Source: Mycetocola zhadangensis (GTDB taxonomy: Bacteria > Actinomycetota > Actinomycetes > Actinomycetales > Microbacteriaceae). Taken from it: a DNA stretch of 64,000 nucleotides. Below, piece by piece: positions 11,853 through 20,690 of the stretch. The stretch covers positions 682,001 through 746,000 of the forward strand of contig NZ_RCWJ01000001.1 of assembly GCF_003668565.1 (NCBI RefSeq), in the 5' to 3' direction. The notes beneath the pieces were generated by a model. That model made no database searches. It was not told the origin of the DNA and saw only the letters and a list, made by a program, of their open reading frames with translations. The translations under genes and the position numbers were made by a program. Position 1 is the first letter of the stretch; every line of letters begins with the position of its first letter.

Positions 11853-11858
11853 TAGAAT
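11853..11858 (+). promoter_or_regulatory. -10-like hexamer TAGAAT for gatCAB
   Basis: TAGAAT lies 35 nt upstream of the gatC ATG, which has its own ribosome binding site (GGAGA at 11886-11890). This operon therefore probably has a short leader, unlike many neighbours. Confidence 0.5.
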
Positions 11859-11893
11859 GGGAGGACACCCCAGTACTTATATGACGGAGACCC

Positions 11894-12193
11894 ATGTCTG
11901 AAATTTCTGAGGAGCAGGTGGCGCATCTGGCGAACCTTGCCCGAATCGCCCTCACTCCCGAAGAGATCTCGAGTCTCACGACCGAGCTCGACCAGATCGT
12001 CGACAGCATCGCCAAGGTTCAGGAGGTCGCAACCCCCGACGTCCCGGCGACAAGCCACCCCGTTCCGCTGTCCAACGTCTTCCGTCCCGACGTCGTCGGC
12101 AACACTCTGACGATCGAGCAGACGCTGCAGAATGCGCCCGAGCACGCCGACAACCGATTCAAGGTCTCGGCGATCCTGGGGGAGGAGCAGTAG
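11894..12193 (+). CDS. gatC: Asp-tRNA(Asn)/Glu-tRNA(Gln) amidotransferase subunit C
   Basis: GatC is a 99-residue subunit that bridges GatA and GatB in the transamidation complex. The family signature [16 protein letters not shown] is at the N-terminus. The C-terminal part contains the [12 protein letters not shown] stretch that wraps around GatA in known structures. The stop codon overlaps the gatA GTG start by one base, indicating translational coupling. Presence of gatCAB means Gln-tRNA, and possibly Asn-tRNA, is made by amidation of a mischarged tRNA. Confidence 0.95.
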   Translation: MSEISEEQVAHLANLARIALTPEEISSLTTELDQIVDSIAKVQEVATPDVPATSHPVPLSNVFRPDVVGNTLTIEQTLQNAPEHADNRFKVSAILGEEQ

Positions 12194-13704
12194 TGAATGA
12201 CATCATTCGGATGACCGCTGCTGACCTGGCGACGCACCTTCAAAGCGGCGAGATCAGCGCCGTCGACGCGACCCAGGCCCACCTCGACCGCATTGAGGCG
12301 GTCGACACCGACGTGCACGCGTTCCTCGCGGTTTCGTCAGACGCCCTCGACACCGCTCGCCGTATCGATGAGCGCCGCGCCGCAGGTGAGAAACTCGGCC
12401 CCCTCGCTGGTGTTCCGCTCGCGGTCAAGGACGTCCTCGTGACCACCGACATGCCGTCGACATCGGGAAGCAAAATCCTCGAGGGCTACATGTCACCGTT
12501 CGACGCCACAGTGGTGCGGCTGTCACGTGAAGCCGGGTTGATCCCCATCGGCAAGACCAACATGGACGAATTCGCCATGGGCTCGTCCACCGAGCACTCC
12601 GCATACGGCCCGACCCGCAACCCGTGGGACCTGGACCGGATCCCTGGCGGCTCGGGTGGCGGATCGGCCGCAGCGGTTGCCGCGTTCGAAGCACCGCTCG
12701 CCCTCGGAAGCGACACCGGCGGATCGATCCGCCAGCCCGCGCACGTCACGGGCACCGTCGGTGTCAAGCCGACCTACGGAGCTGTCAGCCGCTACGGCGC
12801 GATCGCGCTCGCGTCCTCCCTCGACCAGGTCGGGCCAGTGACCCGCACCGTCCTCGACGCAGGACTCCTGCACGACGTGATCGCGCACCACGACCCGCAC
12901 GACTCCACGTCGCTGAAAGACGTGTGGCCCTCGATGGCGGACGCTGCCCGGTCGGGCGCCCGCGGAGAGGGCCTCGCTGGACTCAAGGTCGGCGTGGTTC
13001 GTGAGCTCACCGGAAACGGATTCCAGGCCGGCGTGCAGAGCCGCTTCGACGAGACGGTCGCTCTGCTGACACAGCAGGGTGCCGAGGTGATCGAGGTCAG
13101 CGCGCCGCACTTCGAGTACGCCGTTGCCGCCTACTACCTCATCCTCCCGGCTGAGGCGTCGAGCAACCTCGCCAAGTTCGACTCGGTTCGATTCGGCATG
13201 CGTGTGCAGCCCGAGGGTGGCGGCACCGTCGAGCAGGTCATGGCAGCAACCCGCGAGGCCGGATTCGGTCCAGAGGTCAAGCGCCGCATCATCCTCGGCA
13301 CCTACGCGCTGAGCGCCGGGTACTACGACGCATACTACGGAAGCGCGCAGAAAGTCCGCACGCTCATCCAGCGCGACTTCAACACAGCTTTCGAGAAGGT
13401 CGACGTTCTCGTCACACCGAGCGCACCGACAACCGCGTTCAAATTCGGTGAGAAGCTCGAAGACCCGATGGCGATGTACCTCAACGACATCACAACCATC
13501 CCCGCCAACCTCGCTGGCATCCCCGGCATCAGCGTTCCGATCGGGCTCGCTCCCGAGGACGGTCTGCCCGTTGGTATCCAGGTCATGGCGCCGCAGCGCG
13601 AGGATGCCCGGCTCTACCGCGTTGGCGCGGCAATCGAAGCTCTGCTCGAGCAACAGTGGGGTCACACGCTGATCTCGCAGGCTCCGGCACTGGGAGGAAA
13701 ATAA
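12193..13704 (+). CDS. gatA: Asp-tRNA(Asn)/Glu-tRNA(Gln) amidotransferase subunit A
   Basis: The 503-residue amidase releases ammonia from glutamine for the GatB step. The amidase-signature triad is Lys79 (in AVKD), the cis-serine Ser154 (in GGSGGGSAA) and the nucleophile Ser178 (in [10 protein letters not shown]). These match the numbering known for bacterial GatA. The GTG start at 12193 is preceded by GGGGGAGGAG and overlaps the gatC stop. The TAA stop overlaps the gatB ATG. It is a complete, canonical gene. Confidence 0.97.
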   Translation: MNDIIRMTAADLATHLQSGEISAVDATQAHLDRIEAVDTDVHAFLAVSSDALDTARRIDERRAAGEKLGPLAGVPLAVKDVLVTTDMPSTSGSKILEGYMSPFDATVVRLSREAGLIPIGKTNMDEFAMGSSTEHSAYGPTRNPWDLDRIPGGSGGGSAAAVAAFEAPLALGSDTGGSIRQPAHVTGTVGVKPTYGAVSRYGAIALASSLDQVGPVTRTVLDAGLLHDVIAHHDPHDSTSLKDVWPSMADAARSGARGEGLAGLKVGVVRELTGNGFQAGVQSRFDETVALLTQQGAEVIEVSAPHFEYAVAAYYLILPAEASSNLAKFDSVRFGMRVQPEGGGTVEQVMAATREAGFGPEVKRRIILGTYALSAGYYDAYYGSAQKVRTLIQRDFNTAFEKVDVLVTPSAPTTAFKFGEKLEDPMAMYLNDITTIPANLAGIPGISVPIGLAPEDGLPVGIQVMAPQREDARLYRVGAAIEALLEQQWGHTLISQAPALGGK

Positions 13705-15218
13705 TGGCGAAAGACGCCCTGATGGACTACGACAAGGCGCTCGAACTGTTCGAGCCGGTCCTTGGCTTCGAGGTCCACGTAGAACTGAACACCAAAACGA
13801 AGATGTTCTCGTCTGCTCCGAACGAGTTCGGCTCAGCGGCGAACACAAATGTCAGCCCGGTGTGCCTCGGCCTGCCAGGAGCGCTTCCTGTCGTCAACGA
13901 ACAGGCTGTGCGCTACGCCATCAGCCTTGGCCTCGCGCTCGGCTGCTCCATTGCGCCGTCGTCGCGATTCGCTCGGAAGAACTACTTCTACCCGGACCTC
14001 GCGAAGAACTACCAGATCTCGCAGTACGACGAGCCGATCGCCTTCGAGGGTTCCGTCGACGTGGAAATGCCAGACGGTCGAATCGTCACTGTGCCGATCG
14101 AGCGCGCTCACATGGAAGAGGACGCGGGCAAGCTGACCCACGTCGGCGGATCCACCGGTCGTATCCAGGGTGCTGAATATTCCCTCGTCGACTACAACCG
14201 CGCGGGTGTGCCGCTTGTCGAAATCGTGACTGACATCATTTACGGTGCCGAAGCGGATGCTCCGGAGCTGGCCAAAGCGTATGTCGCGACGATCCGCGAC
14301 ATCGTCACCAGCCTCGGAATCTCTGACGCGAAGATGGAGCGCGGCAACTTGCGCTGCGACGCCAACATCTCGCTGCGTCCGCGAACGGCAGCGGGCGAGC
14401 CGCCTGCACCGCTCGGAACTCGGACAGAGACGAAGAACGTCAACTCCCTGCGTTCGGTCGAGCGCGCCATCCGTTACGAGATCCAGCGCCAGGCCGCGAT
14501 CCTCGCCTCCGGTGGCACGATCATCCAGGAGACGCGCCACTGGCATGAAGACACCGGGCGCACGAGCGCAGGTCGGCCCAAGAGCGATGCTGACGACTAC
14601 CGGTACTTCCCGGAGCCGGACCTGCTTCCCGTTGAGCCGAGCGTTGAACTCATCGAGGAACTGCGCGCCGCCCTGCCTGAGCCGCCCGCCGCGCGTCGGC
14701 GTCGGCTCAAGGCGGACTGGGGCTTCACCGACCTCGAGTTCCAGGACGTCGTCAATGGTGGCCTCCTCGTCGAGATCACGGAGACGGTCGCCGCAGGAGC
14801 GACCCCCGCCGCTGCGCGCAAGTGGTGGACAGGGGAAATCAGCCGGGTAGCGAACGTTCAGGGAGTTGAAGCATCCGCTCTCGTTTCGCCTGAGAACGTC
14901 GCTGCGCTTGCGGGACTCGTCGATACTGGAACGCTCACGGACAAGCTCGCACGGCAGGTCCTCGAAGGCGTCATCGCCGGAGAAGGCACCCCGCAGGAGG
15001 TTGTCGACGCTCGCGGACTGGCCGTTGTTTCCGACGACGGAGCGCTCATCGCCGCCATCGACGACGCTCTGGCCTCGCAGCCCGACGTTCTCGCCAAGAT
15101 CCGCGACGGCAAGGTGCAGGCAGCCGGTGCGGTCATCGGCGCTGTGATGAAGGCCATGAAGGGTCAGGCCGACGCCGCCCGCGTGCGTGAACTGGTTTTG
15201 GAACGCGCGCAGAGCTGA
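13704..15218 (+). CDS. gatB: Asp-tRNA(Asn)/Glu-tRNA(Gln) amidotransferase subunit B
   Basis: The 504-residue GatB phosphorylates Glu-tRNA(Gln) (or Asp-tRNA(Asn)) and transfers ammonia from GatA. The signature [16 protein letters not shown], the conserved [18 protein letters not shown] region and the PDLLP segment are present, followed by a helical tail domain and a YqeY-like C-terminus. The ATG at 13704 is chosen because it overlaps the gatA stop (TAATG) and has GGGAGG at 13692-13697. An in-frame codon 48 bases earlier lies inside gatA. It is the third gene of the gatCAB operon. Confidence 0.97.
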   Translation: MAKDALMDYDKALELFEPVLGFEVHVELNTKTKMFSSAPNEFGSAANTNVSPVCLGLPGALPVVNEQAVRYAISLGLALGCSIAPSSRFARKNYFYPDLAKNYQISQYDEPIAFEGSVDVEMPDGRIVTVPIERAHMEEDAGKLTHVGGSTGRIQGAEYSLVDYNRAGVPLVEIVTDIIYGAEADAPELAKAYVATIRDIVTSLGISDAKMERGNLRCDANISLRPRTAAGEPPAPLGTRTETKNVNSLRSVERAIRYEIQRQAAILASGGTIIQETRHWHEDTGRTSAGRPKSDADDYRYFPEPDLLPVEPSVELIEELRAALPEPPAARRRRLKADWGFTDLEFQDVVNGGLLVEITETVAAGATPAAARKWWTGEISRVANVQGVEASALVSPENVAALAGLVDTGTLTDKLARQVLEGVIAGEGTPQEVVDARGLAVVSDDGALIAAIDDALASQPDVLAKIRDGKVQAAGAVIGAVMKAMKGQADAARVRELVLERAQS

Positions 15219-15255
15219 CGCTGGCTACCCACTTCCGAACCTAAAATGTCGGGGG

Positions 15256-15261
15256 TACCAT
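15256..15261 (+). promoter_or_regulatory. -10-like hexamer TACCAT
   Basis: TACCAT ends 6 nt before the ATG at 15268. This supports a separate leaderless transcript for the unknown gene after gatB. Confidence 0.5.
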
Positions 15262-15267
15262 CTTGCC

Positions 15268-15861
15268 ATGCTGGTCGAGGGTTCGATTCGCTGGCAGATC
15301 ACAGAGGATTGCCCGAGGGATCTGCTCCTCGCGCTTGCCCTGAGAGACCTCGCTGGTCTGTCAGGGGAGTGCGAGGAACAGGTCCCTCCTGTCATTCCCG
15401 AGCCGGACCCGGTCACGCTGCCCGACATCGACAGGCGAGCACTGGCAGCCCAATGGCGCGGCTGGTGGGCGGGTATCGTTCGCCGGGAAACCCGGCCATT
15501 CATCAGCCAGGTCCGGCCGCCGCACTTCGAGGTTTTCGATCGAGCGCTCGAACTGCAGGACCTGGTCTACTGCTGCTACGACTCGGTGACCGCGTGGGTG
15601 GAGGAGCGGCACGCCGAGTATCTCGCCGCCGTGAAGGCACGTGAACACCCGCTCGCTGACGCCTACGAACTCGTGCAACGACGACAATTCGAATTGCGTC
15701 GACAGACGGGGTCGTTCCGACTCGACCTCGAGGTGCTTCCCGTCGCGGAGCCGGGCGCATGGGTGGTCGCGCCAGACACCGTGATCATCTCCGAGTCACT
15801 CCGCGACGACCCAAACGCATTCCGCGAGTGGCTCAAGCCGGTCGTCATCGCGCTCGTCTGA
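15268..15861 (+). CDS. Conserved protein of unknown function
   Basis: The product is 197 residues, soluble, and rich in Trp and Arg in its middle (RALAAQWRGWWAGIVRRET). It has no signal peptide, membrane segment or nucleotide-binding motif that I can recognise. Codon use matches neighbouring genes, so it is coding. The ATG at 15268 is favoured over an upstream in-frame ATG inside gatB because a TACCAT hexamer lies 6 nt before it. It stands between gatB and dinB on the same strand, with 40 nt to dinB. I do not assign a function. Confidence 0.75.
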   Translation: MLVEGSIRWQITEDCPRDLLLALALRDLAGLSGECEEQVPPVIPEPDPVTLPDIDRRALAAQWRGWWAGIVRRETRPFISQVRPPHFEVFDRALELQDLVYCCYDSVTAWVEERHAEYLAAVKAREHPLADAYELVQRRQFELRRQTGSFRLDLEVLPVAEPGAWVVAPDTVIISESLRDDPNAFREWLKPVVIALV

Positions 15862-15901
15862 CAGGGGTTCGTGCCCGGTCAAAGCTGGGAGAATAGAACC
15901 C

Positions 15902-17155
15902 ATGAGCAAGCAGGATGGAAGCGCGCGGCAGGTGACGCACGGCGTCGCCGACGACGACGGCGCGAACATCCTCCACATCGACATGGATGCGTTCTTCGCC
16001 TCTGTCGAGTTGCTCGATCATCCCGAACTCCGCGGGAAGCCAGTCATCATCGGCCATGCGGAGGGCCGCAGTGTCGTCACCAGCGCCACCTACGAGGCCA
16101 GACGATTCGGTGTGACAGCGGCGATGCCGGTTTCGAAGGCCATTCGGCTGTGCCCACAGGCCACGATTCTTCCCCCTCACCACGAGCGCTACACCGAGTA
16201 CTCCCGCCAGGTGATGGGCATCTTCCGTGATGCCACCCCGCTTGTCGAACCTCTGAGCATCGACGAGGCCTTCCTCGACGTGTCCGGAGCACGCCGACTG
16301 ATCGGCTCTCCTGCCGTCGTCGGCCAGCACATCCGAGACCGGGTACAGCGTGAAACCGGACTGACCTGCTCAGTCGGAGCGGCAGCCACCAAGTTCGTCG
16401 CGAAGGTCGCGTCCGGCCGGGCGAAGCCCGACGGGCTCCTCGTCATCCCGCCAGCCCAAACCTTGGCCTTCCTTCACCCCCTGCCAATCCGCGCACTGTG
16501 GGGAGTCGGAGCGAAGACCGAAGAATCGCTGCTGCGCATCGGCCTGCATACGGTCGGTGACGTCGCCGCAACTCCGCTCACCACCTTGACCCGAGCCGTC
16601 GGTGAGGCAACCGGGCACAAACTGCACGAACTGGCACACGGGCGCGACGCGCGCAGCGTTGTCACGGCCACATCGGAAAAGAGCATCGGCCACGAGGTCA
16701 CCTTCCACGTCGACGTGACTGATCCCGCCCGGGTGCGACTCGAACTGCTGCGACTCGCCGACCAGGTAGCTGCTCGCCTTCGGCGTGCGGAACTGTTCGC
16801 CAAGACCGTCGCCATCAAGGTCCGATTCGAAGACTTCACCACGGTGACTCGGTCACGAACCCTTTCGGAGCCGTCGAATGTTGGTCGGCGGCTCTTTGAG
16901 GAAGCAAACGAACTCCTCACCGCACTGCAGCTCAACGGCAGGGCGGTTCGACTGATCGGCGTGCGAGCGGAACAGCTGACCGGAGAGCAGGACGCCATGG
17001 CGGCGCTGTGGGATCCGGACGAGGAATGGCGAGAGGCTGAGACCACCATCGACTCGCTCCGCGCGCGGTTCGGTGGTGAAGCGGTGAGACGCGCTTCGCT
17101 CCTCGGACGAAAGGGAAACGACACGGCTGGCGGAACGCGCGCGCCGTCGTCCTGA
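15902..17155 (+). CDS. dinB: DNA polymerase IV (Y-family)
   Basis: This is a 417-residue translesion DNA polymerase. The palm motif HIDMDAFFASVE (Asp27) and the SIDEAFLDVSG motif (Asp121, Glu122) supply the metal-binding carboxylates. The thumb helix-hairpin-helix (LWGVGAKTEESL) and little-finger domain follow. No obvious beta-clamp QLxLF peptide ends the protein; the C-terminus is basic and Gly-rich. GAGAAT ends 7 nt before the ATG, so it may also be leaderless. I see no LexA-type SOS box in the 40-nt upstream gap. Confidence 0.93.
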   Translation: MSKQDGSARQVTHGVADDDGANILHIDMDAFFASVELLDHPELRGKPVIIGHAEGRSVVTSATYEARRFGVTAAMPVSKAIRLCPQATILPPHHERYTEYSRQVMGIFRDATPLVEPLSIDEAFLDVSGARRLIGSPAVVGQHIRDRVQRETGLTCSVGAAATKFVAKVASGRAKPDGLLVIPPAQTLAFLHPLPIRALWGVGAKTEESLLRIGLHTVGDVAATPLTTLTRAVGEATGHKLHELAHGRDARSVVTATSEKSIGHEVTFHVDVTDPARVRLELLRLADQVAARLRRAELFAKTVAIKVRFEDFTTVTRSRTLSEPSNVGRRLFEEANELLTALQLNGRAVRLIGVRAEQLTGEQDAMAALWDPDEEWREAETTIDSLRARFGGEAVRRASLLGRKGNDTAGGTRAPSS

Positions 17156-17202
17156 TTCGCCCAGAGCAAAAGCAACCCGTGGCGCGCCTTCGCTCAGGCC
17201 GG

Positions 17203-17208
17203 TAGCGT
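17203..17208 (+). promoter_or_regulatory. -10-like hexamer TAGCGT
   Basis: TAGCGT ends 7 nt before the ATG at 17216 and favours that start over the GTG at 17207, which the hexamer itself overlaps. Confidence 0.5.
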
Positions 17209-17215
17209 GAGTGCC

Positions 17216-17575
17216 ATGACAAATCTCGCGTTGGAAATGGCAGACCGGTTCAAGTCAATCGGAGTGACCTCCGTCTATGGGGACCCGGTAGACGTCGACG
17301 GAGCGAAACTCGTTCCTGTTGCACTTGCGTGGTACGGCTTCGGCGTCGGCGAGGGGGAGGGCGAAGGCGATACATCGTCGTCTGCGGTCTCTGGCAAGGG
17401 AACCGGTTCCGGCGGCGGTGGAGGCGGATTCGCCCTGCCGATCGGCGCCTATCTCAAGACCGGCGGCGGGCTGCGCTTTGAACCGAACGTTGTCTCCCTC
17501 CTGGCCGTTGGCATCCCCTTCGTTTGGGCAGCAGGCAAGGCCCTCTCTTTCGTCATCAAAGCACTGAAGAAGTAG
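17216..17575 (+). CDS. GerW/YtfJ-family protein
   Basis: The 119-residue product resembles the GerW (YtfJ) family: an N-terminal alpha/beta stretch (VTSVYGDPVDVDGAKLVPVALAW here in two parts), then YGFGVGEGEGEG, a run of glycines near residues 66-72, and a hydrophobic C-terminus (VVSLLAVGIPFVWAAGKALS). In Bacillus the family is linked to spore germination, but members are common in non-sporulating actinobacteria, where the role is unknown. The hydrophobic tail could be a membrane contact. The promoter of the downstream thiamine operon lies at and just beyond the end of this gene. Confidence 0.7.
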   Translation: MTNLALEMADRFKSIGVTSVYGDPVDVDGAKLVPVALAWYGFGVGEGEGEGDTSSSAVSGKGTGSGGGGGGFALPIGAYLKTGGGLRFEPNVVSLLAVGIPFVWAAGKALSFVIKALKK

Positions 17576-17584
17576 CGTTCGAGT

Positions 17585-17590
17585 TATACT
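17585..17590 (+). promoter_or_regulatory. -10 hexamer TATACT upstream of the TPP riboswitch
   Basis: TATACT lies about 7 nt upstream of the expected 5' end of the riboswitch. A weak -35-like ACTGAA occurs 16 nt before it, inside the end of the preceding gene. Confidence 0.6.
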
Positions 17591-17597
17591 CGCCTGA

Positions 17598-17695
17598 GTA
17601 ACACGGGAGTCCGGTGAACCGGGCTGAGAGGAAGATTCCATAATCTTCGACCGTCGAACCTGATCTGGGTCATGCCAGCGCAGGGAGGCAACCTT
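17598..17695 (+). ncRNA. TPP riboswitch (THI element)
   Basis: All conserved blocks of the thiamine-pyrophosphate aptamer are present in order. CGGGAG is followed by a CCGG/CCGG stem and then CTGAGA (17624-17629). A variable P3 stem, GAAGATT/AATCTTC, pairs 17631-17637 with 17642-17648. ACCTGATCTGG (17658-17668), ATGCCAGCG (17672-17680) and CAGGGA (17681-17686) complete it. It precedes ykoE and should reduce expression of the transporter operon when thiamine pyrophosphate is abundant. The GCCCT at 17708-17712 could pair with AGGGC at 17725-17729, hiding the ribosome binding site. Confidence 0.95.
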
Positions 17696-17735
17696 CTCGC
17701 TACCCGTGCCCTGTTTCCTAACGGAGGGCGCGAAA

Positions 17736-18401
17736 GTGCATTTCACATCAACAGAATCCACCACTTCAACCGACCCTGAAACGGTTCCAGGCGCTACGCG
17801 CGGGCTCGCGAAGCGACCTGGACGTTGGCGCGTCGTGGACATCGTGACCGCGAGCGTTCTTGGTGTTGCGGCCGGCGTCATCTTCTGGGCCTGGGGCCTG
17901 GCCTGGGGACCGCTCAGCGCGGCCCTCGCCTTCACCCCGGGACTCGGCGGTCTCCTCGCAGGCGGCTGGTTGTTCGCCGGCGTTCTCGGCGGGCTCATCA
18001 TTCGTAAACCCGGTGCCGCCATCTACACCGAACTGGTCGCGGCCGCCGTCTCGGCACTCATCGGAACGGTTTGGGGTTTCGAGACCCTTATCTGGGGCCT
18101 TATCCAGGGTGCCGGCGCTGAACTGGTGCTCGCACTCTTCTTCTACCGCAGCTTCCGAATCTGGGTGGCGCTTCTTGCCGGCGCCGGCGCTGGCGTCGCT
18201 GTCGGGTTGCTCGACACGACATTCACCAGCTACGCGGCGCTCGACGCCGGGGCGAAGATGACCTATTTTCTCAGCGCCGTCGTGTCAGGCACCGTTCTGG
18301 CCGGACTGCTGCCGTGGTTCGCTGTTCGCGGCCTCGCCGCAACCGGCGCTCTGTCACGGTTCGCTGCCGGCAATGAGGCTCGGGCAGGCCGGGCGATCTA
18401 A
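17736..18401 (+). CDS. ykoE: ECF transporter substrate-specificity component (YkoE family; thiamine precursor)
   Basis: The 221-residue hydrophobic protein is the S component that binds the vitamin precursor, probably hydroxymethylpyrimidine or thiamine. It has about six membrane segments after a polar N-terminus of about 35 residues (RWRVVDIVTASVLGVAAGVI marks the first segment, of a kind typical for YkoE). The GTG at 17736 is chosen because GGAGGG at 17723-17728 is 7 nt upstream. An earlier in-frame GTG at 17706 falls in the riboswitch expression region. The stop abuts the ykoD start. The riboswitch assigns the substrate to thiamine metabolism. Confidence 0.9.
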   Translation: MHFTSTESTTSTDPETVPGATRGLAKRPGRWRVVDIVTASVLGVAAGVIFWAWGLAWGPLSAALAFTPGLGGLLAGGWLFAGVLGGLIIRKPGAAIYTELVAAAVSALIGTVWGFETLIWGLIQGAGAELVLALFFYRSFRIWVALLAGAGAGVAVGLLDTTFTSYAALDAGAKMTYFLSAVVSGTVLAGLLPWFAVRGLAATGALSRFAAGNEARAGRAI

Positions 18402-19904
18402 ATGAGGGACAGCTTCCCTGCGGGAATAGTCCGTGGAGCTCAGGTCTCGGCTTCGGGGTGGGGGTGGCGGCATGCTGGACGCTCGGCGCCAGCGGTGTCC
18501 GAGCTGACCCTCACTATCGAGCCAGGGGAACGTGTCCTCCTCCTCGGACCGTCCGGCGCGGGCAAGTCGACCCTCTTGGCCGGCCTCGCCGGTGTCCTGG
18601 GTGGTGACGAGGAGGGCGACGCATTCGGCGACCTGAGGATTGACGGCAGGCGGCCCGCTGACGTTCGGGGGAGAGCCGGCCTCGTTCTCCAGGATCCGGA
18701 ATCGCAGGTTGTGCTCGCGCGAGTCGGCGACGACGTGGCATTCGCGTGCGAAAACCTCGGTGTACCGCGCGACCAGATTTGGCCACGGGTGCGTTGGGCG
18801 CTCGACGCGGTCGGACTCCGACTCCCATTGGAGCATCCGTCATCGCGGCTGTCCGGTGGCCAGAAACAGCGGCTCGCCCTCGCCGGCGTTCTTGCCATGC
18901 GCCCGGGTCTCGTTCTTCTTGATGAGCCGACGGCGAACCTCGACCCTGCCGGTGTGGCCGAGGTGCGGGACGTCGTCGCACAGGTGATCGAAGACACCGG
19001 CGCGACGCTCATCGTCGTCGAGCACCGCGTGGCCGTCTGGCAGGACCTCGTCGACCGGGTGATCGTCCTCGATCCGGCCGGGGGAGTACTGGCTGACGGT
19101 TCCCCCTCCGATGTCCTGCGCGTCCACGGGCAGCGACTCGCGCATGCCGGTGTCTGGGTTCCCGCGTTCCCGCCGACGGCTCCTCCCCGGCCCACGCGTG
19201 CGGCCAGGGGCGGAGAGCTCCTTGCTTCGCACGGCCTGACGGTGGGGAGAACACCGTTCGCCTCACGAACGACGCTGCCCGTGGCATCCGCTCTCGATAT
19301 CTCACTGTTCGAATCGGAAAGTCTTGCTCTCACGGGGCCAAACGGTGCAGGCAAGTCGACCCTCGCCCTCACCCTCGCCGGACTGCTCGCCCCGCTGAAC
19401 GGCACAGTGACCGCGCGCCCCGCCCTGAGCCGCGGCCTCAGACCTGAGCCGATTCGCTGGAAATCACGCAACTTGCTCACCCGCATGGGCACAGTGTTTC
19501 AGGACCCCGAACACCAATTCCTCACGTCGAGCGTGCGCAAGGAACTGGCGATCGGGCCTGCCGCGCTCGGGCTGTCCGAGCCGGAGATCCGCTCGCGGGT
19601 CGACGAACTGCTCGGTCGGCTCCGGCTCGATCGCCTCGCCGACGCCAATCCATTCACGCTGTCAGGGGGCGAAAAACGTCGCCTGAGCGTCGCGACCATC
19701 CTTGCGACCCGCCCGCAAATCCTTTTTCTCGATGAGCCTACTTTCGGTCAGGATGCCACGACGTGGCGGGAGCTTGTCGGCCTGCTTGGTGAGCTGGTCG
19801 ACTCGGGCAGCTCGATCGTGACGGTGACGCACGATGACGAGCTTGTCCGGGCGCTGTCGGATCGGACATTCGTGCTCGACGCGCAGTCGGCGGTCCTGTC
19901 ATGA
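18402..19904 (+). CDS. ykoD: ECF transporter duplicated ATPase component (YkoD)
   Basis: The 500-residue protein carries two ABC ATPase domains in one chain. These replace the usual pair of separate EcfA subunits. Domain 1 has GPSGAGKST, LSGGQKQRLALAG and LVLLDEPTANLDP. Domain 2, from about residue 275, has GPNGAGKST, LSGGEKRRLSVAT and ILFLDEPTFGQDA. All catalytic motifs are intact in both halves. The ATG directly follows the ykoE stop and has no strong ribosome binding site, which implies translational coupling. It overlaps ykoC by 4 bases. Confidence 0.94.
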   Translation: MRDSFPAGIVRGAQVSASGWGWRHAGRSAPAVSELTLTIEPGERVLLLGPSGAGKSTLLAGLAGVLGGDEEGDAFGDLRIDGRRPADVRGRAGLVLQDPESQVVLARVGDDVAFACENLGVPRDQIWPRVRWALDAVGLRLPLEHPSSRLSGGQKQRLALAGVLAMRPGLVLLDEPTANLDPAGVAEVRDVVAQVIEDTGATLIVVEHRVAVWQDLVDRVIVLDPAGGVLADGSPSDVLRVHGQRLAHAGVWVPAFPPTAPPRPTRAARGGELLASHGLTVGRTPFASRTTLPVASALDISLFESESLALTGPNGAGKSTLALTLAGLLAPLNGTVTARPALSRGLRPEPIRWKSRNLLTRMGTVFQDPEHQFLTSSVRKELAIGPAALGLSEPEIRSRVDELLGRLRLDRLADANPFTLSGGEKRRLSVATILATRPQILFLDEPTFGQDATTWRELVGLLGELVDSGSSIVTVTHDDELVRALSDRTFVLDAQSAVLS

Positions 19905-20683
19905 CAGGTCTGATCCCGGCTGTGCGCGATTCTGCCATCGCGCGCGTGAATCCCGTCGCGAAGTTGGCCGTCGCGGTGCTCATCAGCGTGACCCTGTTGC
20001 TGTCGATCGACGTGGTGTCGGCGTCGGTCGCCCTGCTTCTCGTCGGCATCCTGCTCTTCTGGTCCGGCCTCGACGCGCGCGGGTTCTGGTTGCGGACGGC
20101 GCCGCTGTGGCTGGCTGCGCCCTTCGCCGGCCTGACGACCGTGCTCTACGGAGAGGACTCCGGCGCCGTCCTGGCGTCGCTGGGCTTCGCGACGATCACC
20201 GAGGGTTCACTCGCTCTCGGGGTCGCGATCACCCTTCGTGTCCTGGCGATCGGGCTGCCGAGCATCGTGCTGTTCGCCACCACTGACCCGACCGATCTGG
20301 CTGACGGACTCGCGCAGGTCCTGAAGCTCCCATCCCGCTTCGTGCTTGGAGGGCTCGCCGGGCTCCGGATGGTTGGACTCTTTGTGGACGACTGGCGTGC
20401 GCTTGGCCAGGCGCGGCGTGCTCGGGGTGTCGGCGACGCGAACTTTTTCGCCCGATTCTGTAGTCAGGCCTTTGCACTACTCGTGCTCGCCATTCGCCGA
20501 GGGAGCAAGCTTGCAACGGCGATGGAAGCGAAGGGATTCGGTTCCGATCTCGAACGGACCTGGGCTCGCCCGTCGACGGTTGGTCGCCCGGAACTGCTGC
20601 TTGTGCTCATCGGCGCGGGTATTGCCGGTGTGTCCATTACCGCGGCCGTGCTCGCCGGAACCTGGCAGTTCATCCTTGCGTGA
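19901..20683 (+). CDS. ykoC: ECF transporter transmembrane component (YkoC/EcfT)
   Basis: This is a 260-residue integral membrane protein of the EcfT family, which couples the ATPases to the S component. It has about five hydrophobic segments and the conserved cytoplasmic coupling helix region with Ala-Arg-Gly-type motifs (ARRARGVGDANFFAR here, and EAKGFGSD). The ATG overlaps the ykoD stop (ATGA). Together with ykoE and ykoD it forms a complete energy-coupling factor importer under TPP control. Confidence 0.92.
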   Translation: MTGLIPAVRDSAIARVNPVAKLAVAVLISVTLLLSIDVVSASVALLLVGILLFWSGLDARGFWLRTAPLWLAAPFAGLTTVLYGEDSGAVLASLGFATITEGSLALGVAITLRVLAIGLPSIVLFATTDPTDLADGLAQVLKLPSRFVLGGLAGLRMVGLFVDDWRALGQARRARGVGDANFFARFCSQAFALLVLAIRRGSKLATAMEAKGFGSDLERTWARPSTVGRPELLLVLIGAGIAGVSITAAVLAGTWQFILA

Positions 20684-20690
20684 TTCGGCG

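Noticed and set aside
12523-13848. A 441-codon open frame antisense to gatA
   Set aside because: Same reason: a shadow of a strongly biased conserved gene, with no start signal.
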